A stretch of DNA of 40,421 nucleotides, from the NCBI RefSeq assembly GCF_002834235.1, contig NZ_NNBY01000040.1, positions 1 to 40,421 of the forward strand, read 5' to 3'. The translations under genes and the position numbers were made by a program. Within the stretch, counting starts at the first letter, position 1. Each line of letters starts with the position of its first letter. Of the stretch, positions 23,531 through 32,900 are shown in pieces. Source of the stretch: Ruminococcus bromii (GTDB lineage: Bacteria; Bacillota; Clostridia; Oscillospirales; Acutalibacteraceae). The notes below the pieces were generated by a model, which saw only the letters and a list, made by a program, of their open reading frames with translations, was not told the DNA's origin and made no database searches.

Positions 23531-24475
23531 ATGGCAAAAATTATTAATTACAATAAGGATGAAACTTTGGCAACAGGCTTTGTGAAGCCTAAAGTTACAG
23601 CTCTTTTTTTTGATAAAATATGGATTCCAAACTCCTTATTAGATTATTGTTATGAATATTATAGTATTCCTGAAGAAGTTTTGGTATTAGAAAGAAAAGA
23701 GAATTTTATTCGTAGTCCTAAATTAAAAGATTTTGGAACACTTTATAAAATTGCAAGCACAGAAAATATAGCAAAAAGGACTTCAATTGGAGACTTGTAT
23801 AAAATCGCAATGTCGTCCAATACCCCAATTAAAGATAATATTTTTAAGTACTCTTCTAATAGAAATTCTGTTATATTAGAAAGTTCAGAAAATTTCAATC
23901 GATATAATGGTGTACATATTTCCCCTGTCTTTCATGATTTAACTGAATTTGAGAAAGAAATTCAGTTGTTAAACTATAGAAACCTTACTAAATCGAAGTC
24001 ACTGAAATATAAAATAAAAAAAGCAAATAGTTTTTTAAATAGAGATGCTCTTTCAATCTGCATTCAGGATTTTCCGAGTATTAAAGAAGAAGAATTATCA
24101 TGGGAACAAGTATTAGATATTAGAAATGACAAGAAGCGAATTCACAAATTGAAAAATTTCACTTCTTGGACAAATAGAATCTCTCAACATAATTCTCCAC
24201 AACAAATTCGAGATGTGCTAGAATCTGCATTGGAAGAGTATAAAAATGTTCTAAAAGAACATGGAATAAAAACGACTGTAGGAACTTTCACAACTATTAT
24301 TTCTTGTAGTAGTTCTATCGCTTCTATCATTACTAATCCTGAATTTAGTATTCTACCATTATTGTCTATTTCTGCAATTTCATTAAGCTTTGCCATTAAT
24401 ACATATTTTTCAAATTTTAAAAACCGCAATAATCCAATAGCATATCTTTATGATTTAATTAATAAAGAATTTTAA
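23531..24475 (+). CDS. Orphan cargo protein with C-terminal hydrophobic pair
   Basis: A 314-residue protein, no family recognised with confidence. The first 235 residues are soluble and charged, starting MAKIINYNKDETLATGFVKP and including FDKIWIP, a pattern loosely like phage-defence or DUF6236-type proteins. Residues about 253-290 (TFTTIISCSSSIASIIT, LLSISAISLSFAINTYF) form two hydrophobic segments. It lies on the plus strand inside the minus-strand transfer operon, between VirB4 and the NlpC gene, is very AT-rich and has its own promoter, so it looks like acquired cargo. An effector that acts at the membrane, such as in defence or exclusion, is a possibility only. Confidence 0.75.
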   Translation: MAKIINYNKDETLATGFVKPKVTALFFDKIWIPNSLLDYCYEYYSIPEEVLVLERKENFIRSPKLKDFGTLYKIASTENIAKRTSIGDLYKIAMSSNTPIKDNIFKYSSNRNSVILESSENFNRYNGVHISPVFHDLTEFEKEIQLLNYRNLTKSKSLKYKIKKANSFLNRDALSICIQDFPSIKEEELSWEQVLDIRNDKKRIHKLKNFTSWTNRISQHNSPQQIRDVLESALEEYKNVLKEHGIKTTVGTFTTIISCSSSIASIITNPEFSILPLLSISAISLSFAINTYFSNFKNRNNPIAYLYDLINKEF

Positions 24476-24537
24476 TATATACAAAACAAAAAATAAACAT
24501 TATACCATACTGTATATATTTTTCTATATTAATTCAG

Positions 24538-26376
24538 TCATCTTCCACCTGCGGATCCAAAAATCTCTGCTTTGTATTCGGGAGCCTGAACGAGTAAAAG
24601 ATAGCGTTCATTACCGCACCTATACAGACAAGTGCCACGCTCACCGAATTTGATTAAAGCGTATTCGTTTGCCTCTACCATCAGTGCATCTTCAAAATCC
24701 TTTGGGTTGATATTGCCGGGGAAGAACAGGAAATGATGAGTAGGAATTGAAAACAACGGCTTTGTGTATTCCTTAACATTTTGAATCAGGAAGTCCTCAA
24801 TATTCTGACTGGCTAAAATCACGGCTGAATCCTTTTTGCGGACACGCTTCATTGCGTTGCGGATATACTCAATTGCAGTGAGGTTGGATAAAAATAAATA
24901 GAGCTCATCTATTGATGCAACGGTGTTTCCCTCGCCGAGGAGTTTGTTAGACATATAGGAAAGGATATTGAACAACATTACATCTTTGAGTCTTTTGTTA
25001 GTGTCAAGCAAACCCTTAACCCCGAAGCACAGGAATTTGTCATCGGTGATATTCGTGTGACCGTTGAAGTATTTACTCTCAGAACCGACACACATACTGT
25101 GAATACCCAGACAAACCTCCTGCAAAATTCCTTCTGTATAAAGATACTTTCGCTTGTGGTCGTAGGTCATATATTCTTCTTCGCACAAGTCATAGAAATC
25201 GCTCATCACAGGAAAATCAGTAGGCTTTTTTGTGCTGTAATCGGTTGCATCGGTAATTCCAAACCTTGCATACAGCTTCATAAGCAGAATTTCTATTGTA
25301 TCAAGCTGTGCGTCCGTGAAATCCTTGTAGGTTCTGAAAAAGTCTTTCAAGAACGCAATGTGCTGTGATAATCGAGTTACTTTGTTAAATGCCGGCGGTG
25401 CGTCTTTGTCAATCTCATCCTGACCGTCATTCCACGCTTTTGGCTCAAGGGGATTGATTTTGTATTTGCCCGACATAAAATCAATGTAACAACCGCCGAG
25501 GGCATTTGTCAAATCTTCATACTCCGCTTCGGGATCAAGGCATAAGATTTTCTTTCCGCTTTCTCTGATATTGGTTAAAATCAATTTAAGAAGATAGCTT
25601 TTACCCTGACCTGAGTTGCCGAGAATAAGAATGTTACTCGTTGTCTTGTCCTCAGTCCTGCGGTCAAAGTCAACAAGGATATTAGTGCCATACTTATCTC
25701 TGCCAATGTACAAGCCGTTTGGATCTGTCTTACCACTAAAATTGAACGGGAACAGATTTGCAACTGATGAAGCAGGCAAGACTCTTTCATACAAACTTCC
25801 AAACTGGTTACTGCCTATGGGATTTACTGACAAGAAGCCTTCTTTCTGTCGTAAAGTCAGGCGGTCAACTTCAATTTTTGACCGTGTCAACTCCATTGCA
25901 ATATCTGTTTGCAACTCCTTTAATTTCTGTTTACTCTTGGCTTTAAGCTCAATGAACACCGAGCAATGGAGCAACGCCTCTTTGTTCTTCCTCAGATTTG
26001 CCATAAGAGTAACAACATCCTGTAAGTTACCCTGTGCTTCAATCGTTTCGTTCACATCATTACCACTGGATTTGAGCTTGTTCTTGCGTGTGGCATTCTG
26101 TATGATTTTTCTCTGTTCCATACTTTCCACAAGCCTGTGATATATGCGGAGAGTTACTCCGTTTCTGTCTGCAAGCTGTGAGAGAATTGCCTGTTCTTCT
26201 GTACTCGGCGGATATTCTCTGACTGCCCACACACTGCGGTACGAGTCGCCGACAATGTAATAATCGGTGAAAAATTTTATTGTTGACGGCAGAATCATAT
26301 CAAAGAAATCTTTGGTGTATATTTCTTCTGCCTGTTCGGGTGTGAGCACCTTTGGCTTTCTATCGAGCAATTTCAT
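24538..26376 (-). CDS. virB4: VirB4-type conjugation ATPase
   Basis: A 612-residue ATPase of the VirB4/TraE family. Walker A is GNSGQGKS (253-260), Walker B is SIDELYLFL, and the late motif ILASQNIEDFL is typical. It powers channel assembly and works with PrgI/VirB3. The usual long N-terminal domain is short here; a separate upstream protein (27197-27784) may supply part of it. GGGGG ribosome binding site at 7 bases. Confidence 0.93.
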   Translation of the reverse strand: MKLLDRKPKVLTPEQAEEIYTKDFFDMILPSTIKFFTDYYIVGDSYRSVWAVREYPPSTEEQAILSQLADRNGVTLRIYHRLVESMEQRKIIQNATRKNKLKSSGNDVNETIEAQGNLQDVVTLMANLRKNKEALLHCSVFIELKAKSKQKLKELQTDIAMELTRSKIEVDRLTLRQKEGFLSVNPIGSNQFGSLYERVLPASSVANLFPFNFSGKTDPNGLYIGRDKYGTNILVDFDRRTEDKTTSNILILGNSGQGKSYLLKLILTNIRESGKKILCLDPEAEYEDLTNALGGCYIDFMSGKYKINPLEPKAWNDGQDEIDKDAPPAFNKVTRLSQHIAFLKDFFRTYKDFTDAQLDTIEILLMKLYARFGITDATDYSTKKPTDFPVMSDFYDLCEEEYMTYDHKRKYLYTEGILQEVCLGIHSMCVGSESKYFNGHTNITDDKFLCFGVKGLLDTNKRLKDVMLFNILSYMSNKLLGEGNTVASIDELYLFLSNLTAIEYIRNAMKRVRKKDSAVILASQNIEDFLIQNVKEYTKPLFSIPTHHFLFFPGNINPKDFEDALMVEANEYALIKFGERGTCLYRCGNERYLLLVQAPEYKAEIFGSAGGR

Positions 26377-26388
26377 TTTCTAACCCCC

Positions 26389-27210
26389 TTAATTTCGTAC
26401 TGCCAACACAAGTATACGGTCATCCTGATTGTAGCCATAACAGGTTGAAAGCGTTAAAATCTGATGACCGTAAACAGGTGTGATTTCTGTGTTATACAGA
26501 GATTTTGATTTTGCATAACTGACCCATTTTTCATAGGTTTTTTCCAAATCTGTTTTTAAAAATTTGTACCACTCGTCGTCGGATTTTACTCTCATAATAG
26601 AAAAGACGGAGTAAGCAAATACCCCGTCTTTCGTTTCAAGCACAACTGTCGGATGTTCTGTAAAATAAGAATAATCGGTATAGTTGCAAAGGTCTGCAAA
26701 CATTGTGCCGTTGTTCATATGGTGGCCGTAGATTATGAGATTGGTACTATCTGCTGAACATCTGCTGTCCATAAACGGTGTACCGCTATAACTGTACTCT
26801 CCGTAAAAGTTTTTGTTCAGATACTTCTGCGGATTGCTTTGTGTGTGCATAACAGGGTAATTGATATTTGTTCCTGCTATGCTTATCCAGCCGAAGCATT
26901 CACTATTCATCGACAGTAAATCGGAAACAGAATGCGGCTGAAAATAAGTTGAGGAATACATAAGCGATTCTTCTTGAACACCATTACCACAATCACTGAC
27001 TTTTAATAAATTTGGATTTATGAATTGTTCTTTTTCAGTATCATTACCTGTCGATTCCTCAGTAACAATTTCTGTAAGGTTTTTAAAACTTTCATTCTCT
27101 CTGTACTCTGTATACATCTGTGAGAATATTGAAATCAGGCAGGCAATTATAACAACAGAAAATACACCTATCACAATTCCTATTTTGATTTTTTCTTTAT
27201 GCTTCTTCAT
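26389..27210 (-). CDS. Class B sortase
   Basis: A 273-residue sortase. After the N-terminal membrane helix (about 10-28), the catalytic residues are His in IIYGHHM, Cys in LTLSTCYG and Arg in QDDRILVL. The length and FGWISIAGTNINYPV opening fit class B. It probably anchors the large adhesin at 29900-33610. Start 27210 was chosen because GGAGG lies 6 bases upstream; it overlaps the preceding gene by 14 bases. Confidence 0.92.
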   Translation of the reverse strand: MKKHKEKIKIGIVIGVFSVVIIACLISIFSQMYTEYRENESFKNLTEIVTEESTGNDTEKEQFINPNLLKVSDCGNGVQEESLMYSSTYFQPHSVSDLLSMNSECFGWISIAGTNINYPVMHTQSNPQKYLNKNFYGEYSYSGTPFMDSRCSADSTNLIIYGHHMNNGTMFADLCNYTDYSYFTEHPTVVLETKDGVFAYSVFSIMRVKSDDEWYKFLKTDLEKTYEKWVSYAKSKSLYNTEITPVYGHQILTLSTCYGYNQDDRILVLAVRN

Positions 27211-27784
27211 TTTCTGCCTCCGAAATATACTGTTCGCCGTCATAGTCGGGTATCAAATCGCCGTTCATACTTGCGTCAAAATAGATTGCAAGAAAACGCT
27301 TGATGTCGGCTTTCTTCATTCTGGTTACTTCAAAGCCTTGGTCTGAAATAATCTTCTCAACCCTGTTTGCTTTCTGCAAAACATTTTCGGATTTTGAAGA
27401 TTTACACCTTGCTATGAACAGAAACTGCCTTGCGGTTGAGGTTTCGGTCTGAATACTGTCGAGAAAATCCAAATCCTTATTCAATATTTTTCTGACTTTT
27501 TCATTCTGTTCAGCTTCAATTCTGCCTTTGATATAGCTTTTGTTTGTATCGAAGCACTCGCAGGAATCGGTACAGGTGATCTCAATATCCGGCACAGCAG
27601 AAAGCACCATCATCAGGTGTCGCACCTTGATTTCAATATTCGTATGAGAAAGTACGGAAATATTTGTCGGCTGAACCATATAGAAGATAATCTCTTCCTT
27701 ACCGACCTTTAAACCGTTTTTCGTAAAGGTTTTTATGCCCATCAAATCCTGAACAGATTTACCTTTTTGTTTTTGCTTTTTCAC
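27197..27784 (-). CDS. Conserved transfer protein, VirB4 N-terminal-like
   Basis: A 195-residue soluble protein between PrgI and sortase. Segments EEIIFYMVQPTNISVLS and RQFLFIARCKSS recall the N-terminal domain of VirB4/TrbE proteins, which here is short in the ATPase itself. That suggests a split VirB4 with this subunit docking at PrgI. Its start overlaps the PrgI stop (ATGA). The function is inferred by position. Confidence 0.65.
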   Translation of the reverse strand: MKKQKQKGKSVQDLMGIKTFTKNGLKVGKEEIIFYMVQPTNISVLSHTNIEIKVRHLMMVLSAVPDIEITCTDSCECFDTNKSYIKGRIEAEQNEKVRKILNKDLDFLDSIQTETSTARQFLFIARCKSSKSENVLQKANRVEKIISDQGFEVTRMKKADIKRFLAIYFDASMNGDLIPDYDGEQYISEAENEEA

Positions 27785-28050
27785 TTTTTCTCCCTCCAGT
27801 AAAAGATTTGTTGTGTTGAAATAAAATACTTCACAGCATAGCAGATAAAATCAAAAATTGTTGTATCTTCAAGCCTTATTGACAAAAACCCGAAGCAAAG
27901 TGTCACTGCAAGCGGTACTATTATCCTCGTCTGTGCAAGTATCAGGATTGATAATAAAAGCGCTATGCTCATAATTGCAAAATCCCGTAAGCTCCACAGC
28001 CACAGATTGGCGGTAGCTTTGAGGTTCTGCGGATATAAATAAGTGGTCAT
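27781..28050 (-). CDS. PrgI/VirB3-like membrane protein
   Basis: An 89-residue protein with two adjacent membrane helices (about 22-58) and the pattern of PrgI: YLYPQNLKATANLWLWSLRDFAIM at the start and FICYAVKYFISTQQIFYWREKK at the end. It is the VirB3-like partner of VirB4. The start lacks a good ribosome binding site (only AAAG nearby) and follows a strongly structured noncoding stretch, so its translation may depend on RNA folding. Confidence 0.85.
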   Translation of the reverse strand: MTTYLYPQNLKATANLWLWSLRDFAIMSIALLLSILILAQTRIIVPLAVTLCFGFLSIRLEDTTIFDFICYAVKYFISTQQIFYWREKK

Positions 28051-28081
28051 AATCTTTAAATTACTTTCGTCTTAAATCGGA

Positions 28082-28118
28082 GCAAAGTTCTAACAAGCTT
28101 GTTTGATTAGAACTTTGC
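28082..28118. repeat. Perfect 12-bp inverted repeat
   Basis: GCAAAGTTCTAA (28082-28093) and TTAGAACTTTGC (28107-28118) around a 13-base loop. It lies between the multi-stem element at 28131 and the PrgI gene, and would form a stable hairpin in RNA of either strand. Confidence 0.75.
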
Positions 28119-28130
28119 GATAGATTGCAA

Positions 28131-28233
28131 CTTGTGCCAAGGAGCATTGCTCCTCTGCTTTTTAGCGTAAAATTTACGCTAAAAAGCAGTAATATTCTAC
28201 GCAACATAAGTGGAGTAGAACATTGGCACTAAG
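28131..28233 (-). ncRNA. Multi-stem structured element between virB6-like and prgI
   Basis: A cloverleaf-like arrangement. Outer stem CTTGTGCCAA/TTGGCACTAAG (28131-28140 with 28223-28233, one bulge). Inside: GGAGCA/TGCTCC (28141-28153); a perfect 17-bp hairpin (28155-28171 with 28173-28189, arms starting CTGCTTTTTAGCG); and TTCTAC/GTAGAA (28195-28200 with 28215-28220). The outer stem abuts the VirB6-like stop codon. It has no reading frame. Either a structured RNA or a small hairpin-rich mobile repeat. Confidence 0.5.
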
Positions 28234-29181
28234 TTATTTTGCCGCCCTCGCAACGCTTCTCGTCAGATTAACAGCAGTTGTAGTTGCGTGAACAATGCTT
28301 GTCATATTCACCTTTACGCTTGAATCAAGACCGAACTGCTGTGCAATTCTCGGAACTTCGTTTGATGCAAGCATTATTCCAAGTCCCAAAAGCATATTGC
28401 CGGGGAAGGTCAGCAACCCGAGGAACAGCAGAGTTGTCTGCATAAATGCCGTCAGGCACAACGCCGCTATCTGTTTCATCCACTGATTGAAGCCGTCCTG
28501 ATAACCTCTCGGAACACTGAACATATACAGCGAACCTACCGCCATCTGAATGAGCAGAATTCCTCCACGCTTGATGTTCGCAAAAAATATTTTTATTACG
28601 CAGTAGGCAAAAGCAATCATACATAACAGATTCAGCAAACCAAAATTCACTTGAACAGAAACTGCAAAACTACCCTCTAAAACGCTTGTGCTTTGTCCGG
28701 CTAAATCAAGGCTTTGCTGTCCTGCCATTATGGACGACAAATCCTTTGAAAATGTGTTTTGCAGGCTGATGCAGAACTTATACAACTCCACAGGTACTAC
28801 GCCAAACAGCGAACAGGCAAAGAACCCTTTTAATACATTTATAGCGGTTGTTTTGATATTTGCTCTGCCGTTCTGATACTCTATTGCAACATCAAACACG
28901 GCAACGACCGTGCCTGCGACGAACAATGCCCAGCCAAAAAGAGTAAACAGATTTATTGTCGCCTGCACCCATTCAAGGTCAAACACATCTGCACCCATAT
29001 TTCCCATCATAGTAAAAAAGTCTGCGACAGCGTTGTAAATCGTTTCATAGAACCACTGTAACATCGTGTTCCATATTGCGTTTGAGATTTGCTCACCGAG
29101 GAAGTCAAACACCTCGCCTATGGCACTTCCGATTCCGCCGATGAAATCTCCTAACCAGTCAAAAATATAAATCACCTCCAC
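28234..29181 (-). CDS. VirB6/TrbL-like channel protein
   Basis: About 310 residues of polytopic membrane protein with five or six helices (LFTLFGWALFVAGTVVAVFDV, VLKGFFACSLFGVVPVELY, LLNLLCMIAFAYCVIKIFF and others), the plan of TrbL/VirB6 subunits of Tn1549-like elements. The open frame begins at GTG 29181, but that codon has no ribosome binding site; a perfect GGAGGTGAT lies inside the first codons and is followed at 8 bases by an in-frame ATT (codon 6, 29164-29166). Initiation at this AUU is therefore likely, with IFDWLGDFIGG as the true N-terminus. Confidence 0.85.
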   Translation of the reverse strand: MEVIYIFDWLGDFIGGIGSAIGEVFDFLGEQISNAIWNTMLQWFYETIYNAVADFFTMMGNMGADVFDLEWVQATINLFTLFGWALFVAGTVVAVFDVAIEYQNGRANIKTTAINVLKGFFACSLFGVVPVELYKFCISLQNTFSKDLSSIMAGQQSLDLAGQSTSVLEGSFAVSVQVNFGLLNLLCMIAFAYCVIKIFFANIKRGGILLIQMAVGSLYMFSVPRGYQDGFNQWMKQIAALCLTAFMQTTLLFLGLLTFPGNMLLGLGIMLASNEVPRIAQQFGLDSSVKVNMTSIVHATTTAVNLTRSVARAAK

Positions 29182-29182
29182 A

Positions 29183-29214
29183 AAAGGCTGTTATGACTCA
29201 ACACAACAGCCTTT
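29183..29214 (-). terminator. Stem-loop between pilin-like and VirB6-like genes
   Basis: Perfect 10-bp arms AAAGGCTGTT/AACAGCCTTT with a 12-base loop, followed on the minus strand by TTTTG. It probably acts as a partial terminator or RNA-stability element that keeps expression of the small upstream protein higher than VirB6. On the plus strand it is followed by GTTTTTATT. Confidence 0.6.
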
Positions 29215-29227
29215 GTTTTTATTGTTA

Positions 29228-29572
29228 TCAGAGTACCGTCCAGATGTATAGCGGTGCAGTCAGCGAGAACACAAGACAGCCAAAAAGTATTGCAGGAGCG
29301 GTGAATTCAAACTGACCGTGTTTGCGGTAATCCATATACGCCGTAGCGAGTTTTACAAAGAAAAGTATAGCAAGAATCATATCAACCGCAGGAAAAACAA
29401 CATTGTTTACTACGTTTTTTATCTGAGTTTGAGCCGCTGTCCATGTACTTTGAATAGCCGTTGATACATCTCCTGCGGCAAATACTGTTACTGCCGATAT
29501 TCCGAGCATTAACAGTATTACTGATACGCCTGATAACCATTTAATTAACTTAGTTCTTCTTAATTTTATCAT
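29228..29572 (-). CDS. DUF3852-like small membrane protein, possible VirB2-like pilin
   Basis: A 114-residue protein with a cleavable signal peptide (to about AVTVFAAGD), then a short segment TAIQSTWTAAQTQIKNVVNNVVFPAVD and two helices ending PAILFGCLVFSLTAPLYIW. This matches my recall of DUF3852 in Tn1549-type elements. Signal peptide plus two helices resembles VirB2/TrbC pilins. GGAGG precedes the ATG, which lies inside the end of the DUF4406 gene. Confidence 0.75.
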   Translation of the reverse strand: MIKLRRTKLIKWLSGVSVILLMLGISAVTVFAAGDVSTAIQSTWTAAQTQIKNVVNNVVFPAVDMILAILFFVKLATAYMDYRKHGQFEFTAPAILFGCLVFSLTAPLYIWTVL

Positions 29573-29900
29573 TTTTTACCTCCGATTTTCTTAAATCATT
29601 CTCCGATATATATCTGACTTTGATGTTCAGCTTTTCGGCAAAGCGAATCTCCGTTTTCATACCCTCGGTAATTTCATCACCGAAAACCCAGACCGCATCA
29701 CAAACCCAAAGCATAGAAAGTCCGGCAAGCATACCGAGGTTTCTTTCTTCTTTGTTGCTGTCATCCAAAATCAGCACATAAAAATGCGGTATGAACGGAG
29801 CCATACCGCACTCTAACGCATATCGGGCATATCGTTTTGCATTTTCAATATTTGCAGATACATTACCACCCAAAGGCGAACAGATATACACCCTGCGCAT
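29550..29900 (-). CDS. DUF4406-like protein (nucleoside deoxyribosyltransferase fold)
   Basis: A 116-residue Rossmann-like protein: MRRVYICSPLGGNVSANIENAKRYARYALECGMAPFIPH, then VCDAVWVFGDEITEGMKTEIRFAEKLNIKVRY. The pattern YI.SP..G....N...A..Y...... and D.....G.....GM..E...A...... is that of DUF4406 and the nucleoside 2-deoxyribosyltransferase superfamily. It may salvage or modify nucleotides in the recipient. Its ATG overlaps the adhesin stop codon (TAATG), so it is translated after it. Confidence 0.8.
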   Translation of the reverse strand: MRRVYICSPLGGNVSANIENAKRYARYALECGMAPFIPHFYVLILDDSNKEERNLGMLAGLSMLWVCDAVWVFGDEITEGMKTEIRFAEKLNIKVRYISENDLRKSEVKNDKIKKN

Positions 29901-32900
29901 TATTCATCGTCCTCATCTTTCTTCTTAAATTTGATGATGAGAAATGCAATTAAACCGCCGACCGCAACAGAAGCCAATCCGATATAAAAGCCAAGATTTG
30001 AATTGTCACCTGTCTGCGGTTTTTCGGGTTCAGGCTGTGGATAAATTGTTACAGTCTGATCCTTGTCATCAATGTCAGCGTGAACGGCAATTTCCGTTTT
30101 ATTACGGTAAAGAGTTTCAAACACAACGATTTCTGTATCTTTAGTAATTGCAGAACCTTCAAAGGTGAAGGAGGCTATCACTTCGCTGTTTGCTTTTTCT
30201 GCTGTAAAGGTTACTTCTGAGGTGATTTCCTTATCGTCTACAAGAAATGGTTTGCCTGTTGCTTTATCAATCAAAATACCTTTAACCGTGTATTCTTTGC
30301 CGGGTACAAGGTGCTTGTATGACACGACATCATCAATAGTTACATCGCCGTTTACCGTAAATTCCTTTTTGTCGTCAATGGCTGCTGTAGTTTTCAGTTC
30401 AGGAATTTTATCGTTCTCGACTGTGATTTCGATAATTTCCTTGTTCTCAGAAATTGTTACGGTATAGCTTTCAACATTTGGAAGATATCCCGTGGCAGGC
30501 TTTAATTCACTGACAATGTATTCGCCGTATGGAACATTTTCAAAAGTGAAGATTCCTTCCTCATTTGATTCTGATGTCAGAATTGCAGTTTCTTCTGTAA
30601 ATTCGGTTTCAGTAATACTGAACAATCCGAATAATGCGCCTGTGATATTTTCGCCTGTTTCACGGTCAATCTTCAAGCCTTTGATTGTGCCGTAGATGAT
30701 TTCATTTTCAATCGACTCACCGTGAGTTACAGAAATATGAACAGTTGCAACATCCTGTCCTGCGTATTCAAACACAACAGGGTATTTTTTATCAGAGAGG
30801 ATATAGTGGCTGTCAGTGCTGATTTCCTTAACATAGTAACTGCCGATTGGAATATCAGTTGTAAACTGTGATTTGCCTTTTTCATCACAGGTGATGATTT
30901 CAATAAGTCCGTTCTTTGGAATGACCGTTCCGTTTGCGGCTTTCAAATCTTCATCAGCGTAAAGTCCAAATGAAACATTGCGGATTTCGCCATTATTGCC
31001 GATATTGAATTTCTCGTCCTGTTCAAGAATTTTGGTAAGGTTAATTTCAGCTTTTTGCCTGTCGTTTGTAAATGATGTTGAGGTGTTGGTTACCTTTTCG
31101 TTCTGTCCTGAGTAGGTAAGTTCAACCGTATGAGGTTCGGGATTGATAACTGTTCCATACGGAGCAACGGTTTCAACAACACGATATTTACCGAGGTAAA
31201 GCTGTTTGCTTGTTGCTGTGCCTTTCGAGTTTGTTTTCAAAGTTGCGACAAGCTCGTCTTTCTTTGCTCTTACTGTTCCGTCAGGAGTTGTGATGTCCTC
31301 ATCAGCATAGATTTCAAACACCGCACTCGCCAAACCGCTTACAGAATATTCAGGCTGATAGATAGTCGGAAGTGCAACATCATTTCCGTTTTCATCAGTA
31401 TATCCGCCGCCGATTGCCGTTACATTTAAGAAAATCTCGCCTGTTTTTTCTACGGTAATTGTGCCTTTCTGCGGAGTATTTTTCTTCTCGGTTTTTACGA
31501 TTGTAACGCCGTTTTCTTCACTTGTGTTTTCTGCTGTAATATCAAAGTAAATCGGTGTTGAATCAAGCACATATCCGTAAGGAGCCTGCACCTCAATGAC
31601 TGAATAACCTTTGCCGTATGGCAGAGTTTCAGGTGTGATAAGGTAACCATCAGAATTTGTATAGAAGGTGTCAATAGTCGTTACTTCGGGATAGGTGTAG
31701 GTCATAGTCACGAGCTTGTCGTTAGGATCATAAATCTGAAAGCCTGCGCCTGCATACGGAATCTGTTTGCCTGTTTCGCTGTCAACCTTTACTATCTTTA
31801 AATAGCTTTCAAGGCTTGCGTTATTGATGAGGTACTTGTAAGTCTTATTATTTTCAGAAATAAACACATCAAAGTCAGAAATGAACTCTGTGCCGTTCCA
31901 GCCTTTGGTCTGATGAACAGTGTATGTGCCGTAAGGCAAATCCTTTGTTTCCGCAAAGCCGTATTCATCACAAACAAGAGTATCTCTTTCGGATTCTGTT
32001 GCTTTTGCATAGCTTCCCGATGATTTCAGATACACCTGAAATTCTGCACCTTTTTCGGGTGTTTCAATTTTTGTACTGCCGTCATCGGTGTGCTTTATGA
32101 TTGCAATTTTTCCTTTCAGTATATCTTCGGTTACTCCAATTGAAACGCTGTTGTTTTCAAGTGTATATTTTTTCGTCTCTGCACCGATATGATATTCGGT
32201 TTCGTCAAGCAGATAACCCTCGCTCGGCTCAATTTCTTTCAAAGTCCACTTATCTCCGCATACATAGTTTGAAGTTGTAAAACCGCCGTTTTTATCGGTG
32301 GTGTACTTGTCAACCAACTTGCCGTTATTGTAGATGCCGTAAACTGCTCCTGTAAGTGTTGCATCACCCTGTGCAGACTTTGTTTCAGCGTCCGTTTTAG
32401 TAACAGTAAGATTCCACTTTTTAAGAACATTACTGAAAGATACAGTTGCCGTTTTCCCACTTTCAACATTTACGGTCTTTGATTTTTGTTCGGCATACTC
32501 TGTCGGAGTATGCTCGGTAACCGTGTATTTTCCGGGAACAAGGTCGGTTAATTCAAATTCGCCTTTTGAGTTTGTCTTAACTGTTTTGCTGTAACCATCG
32601 CCGTTGACAGTAAACTCAATATTTGCAACATTGCCGTCCTCGGAGGTTTTGACAAGCTTAAGATTGCCCGAGCTTGTCTTGACCTTGAAATATGCTCTTA
32701 TCGGGTCTGCGTCGTTTTCAACACCTGTTATGACATCCTGCAAGCTTGCGTCACCATATGGCACAAGAACAGTTTTGCCGACATCAGGCATTGACTTTGC
32801 AGAGTTGAATGTTACTGCATCGTTGACTGGCAAAGTTGAAGTCAAGGTCAGCTTGTTGCCTGATACCGTTGCACTCACACCGCCTGTTGTCTTGAAACTG

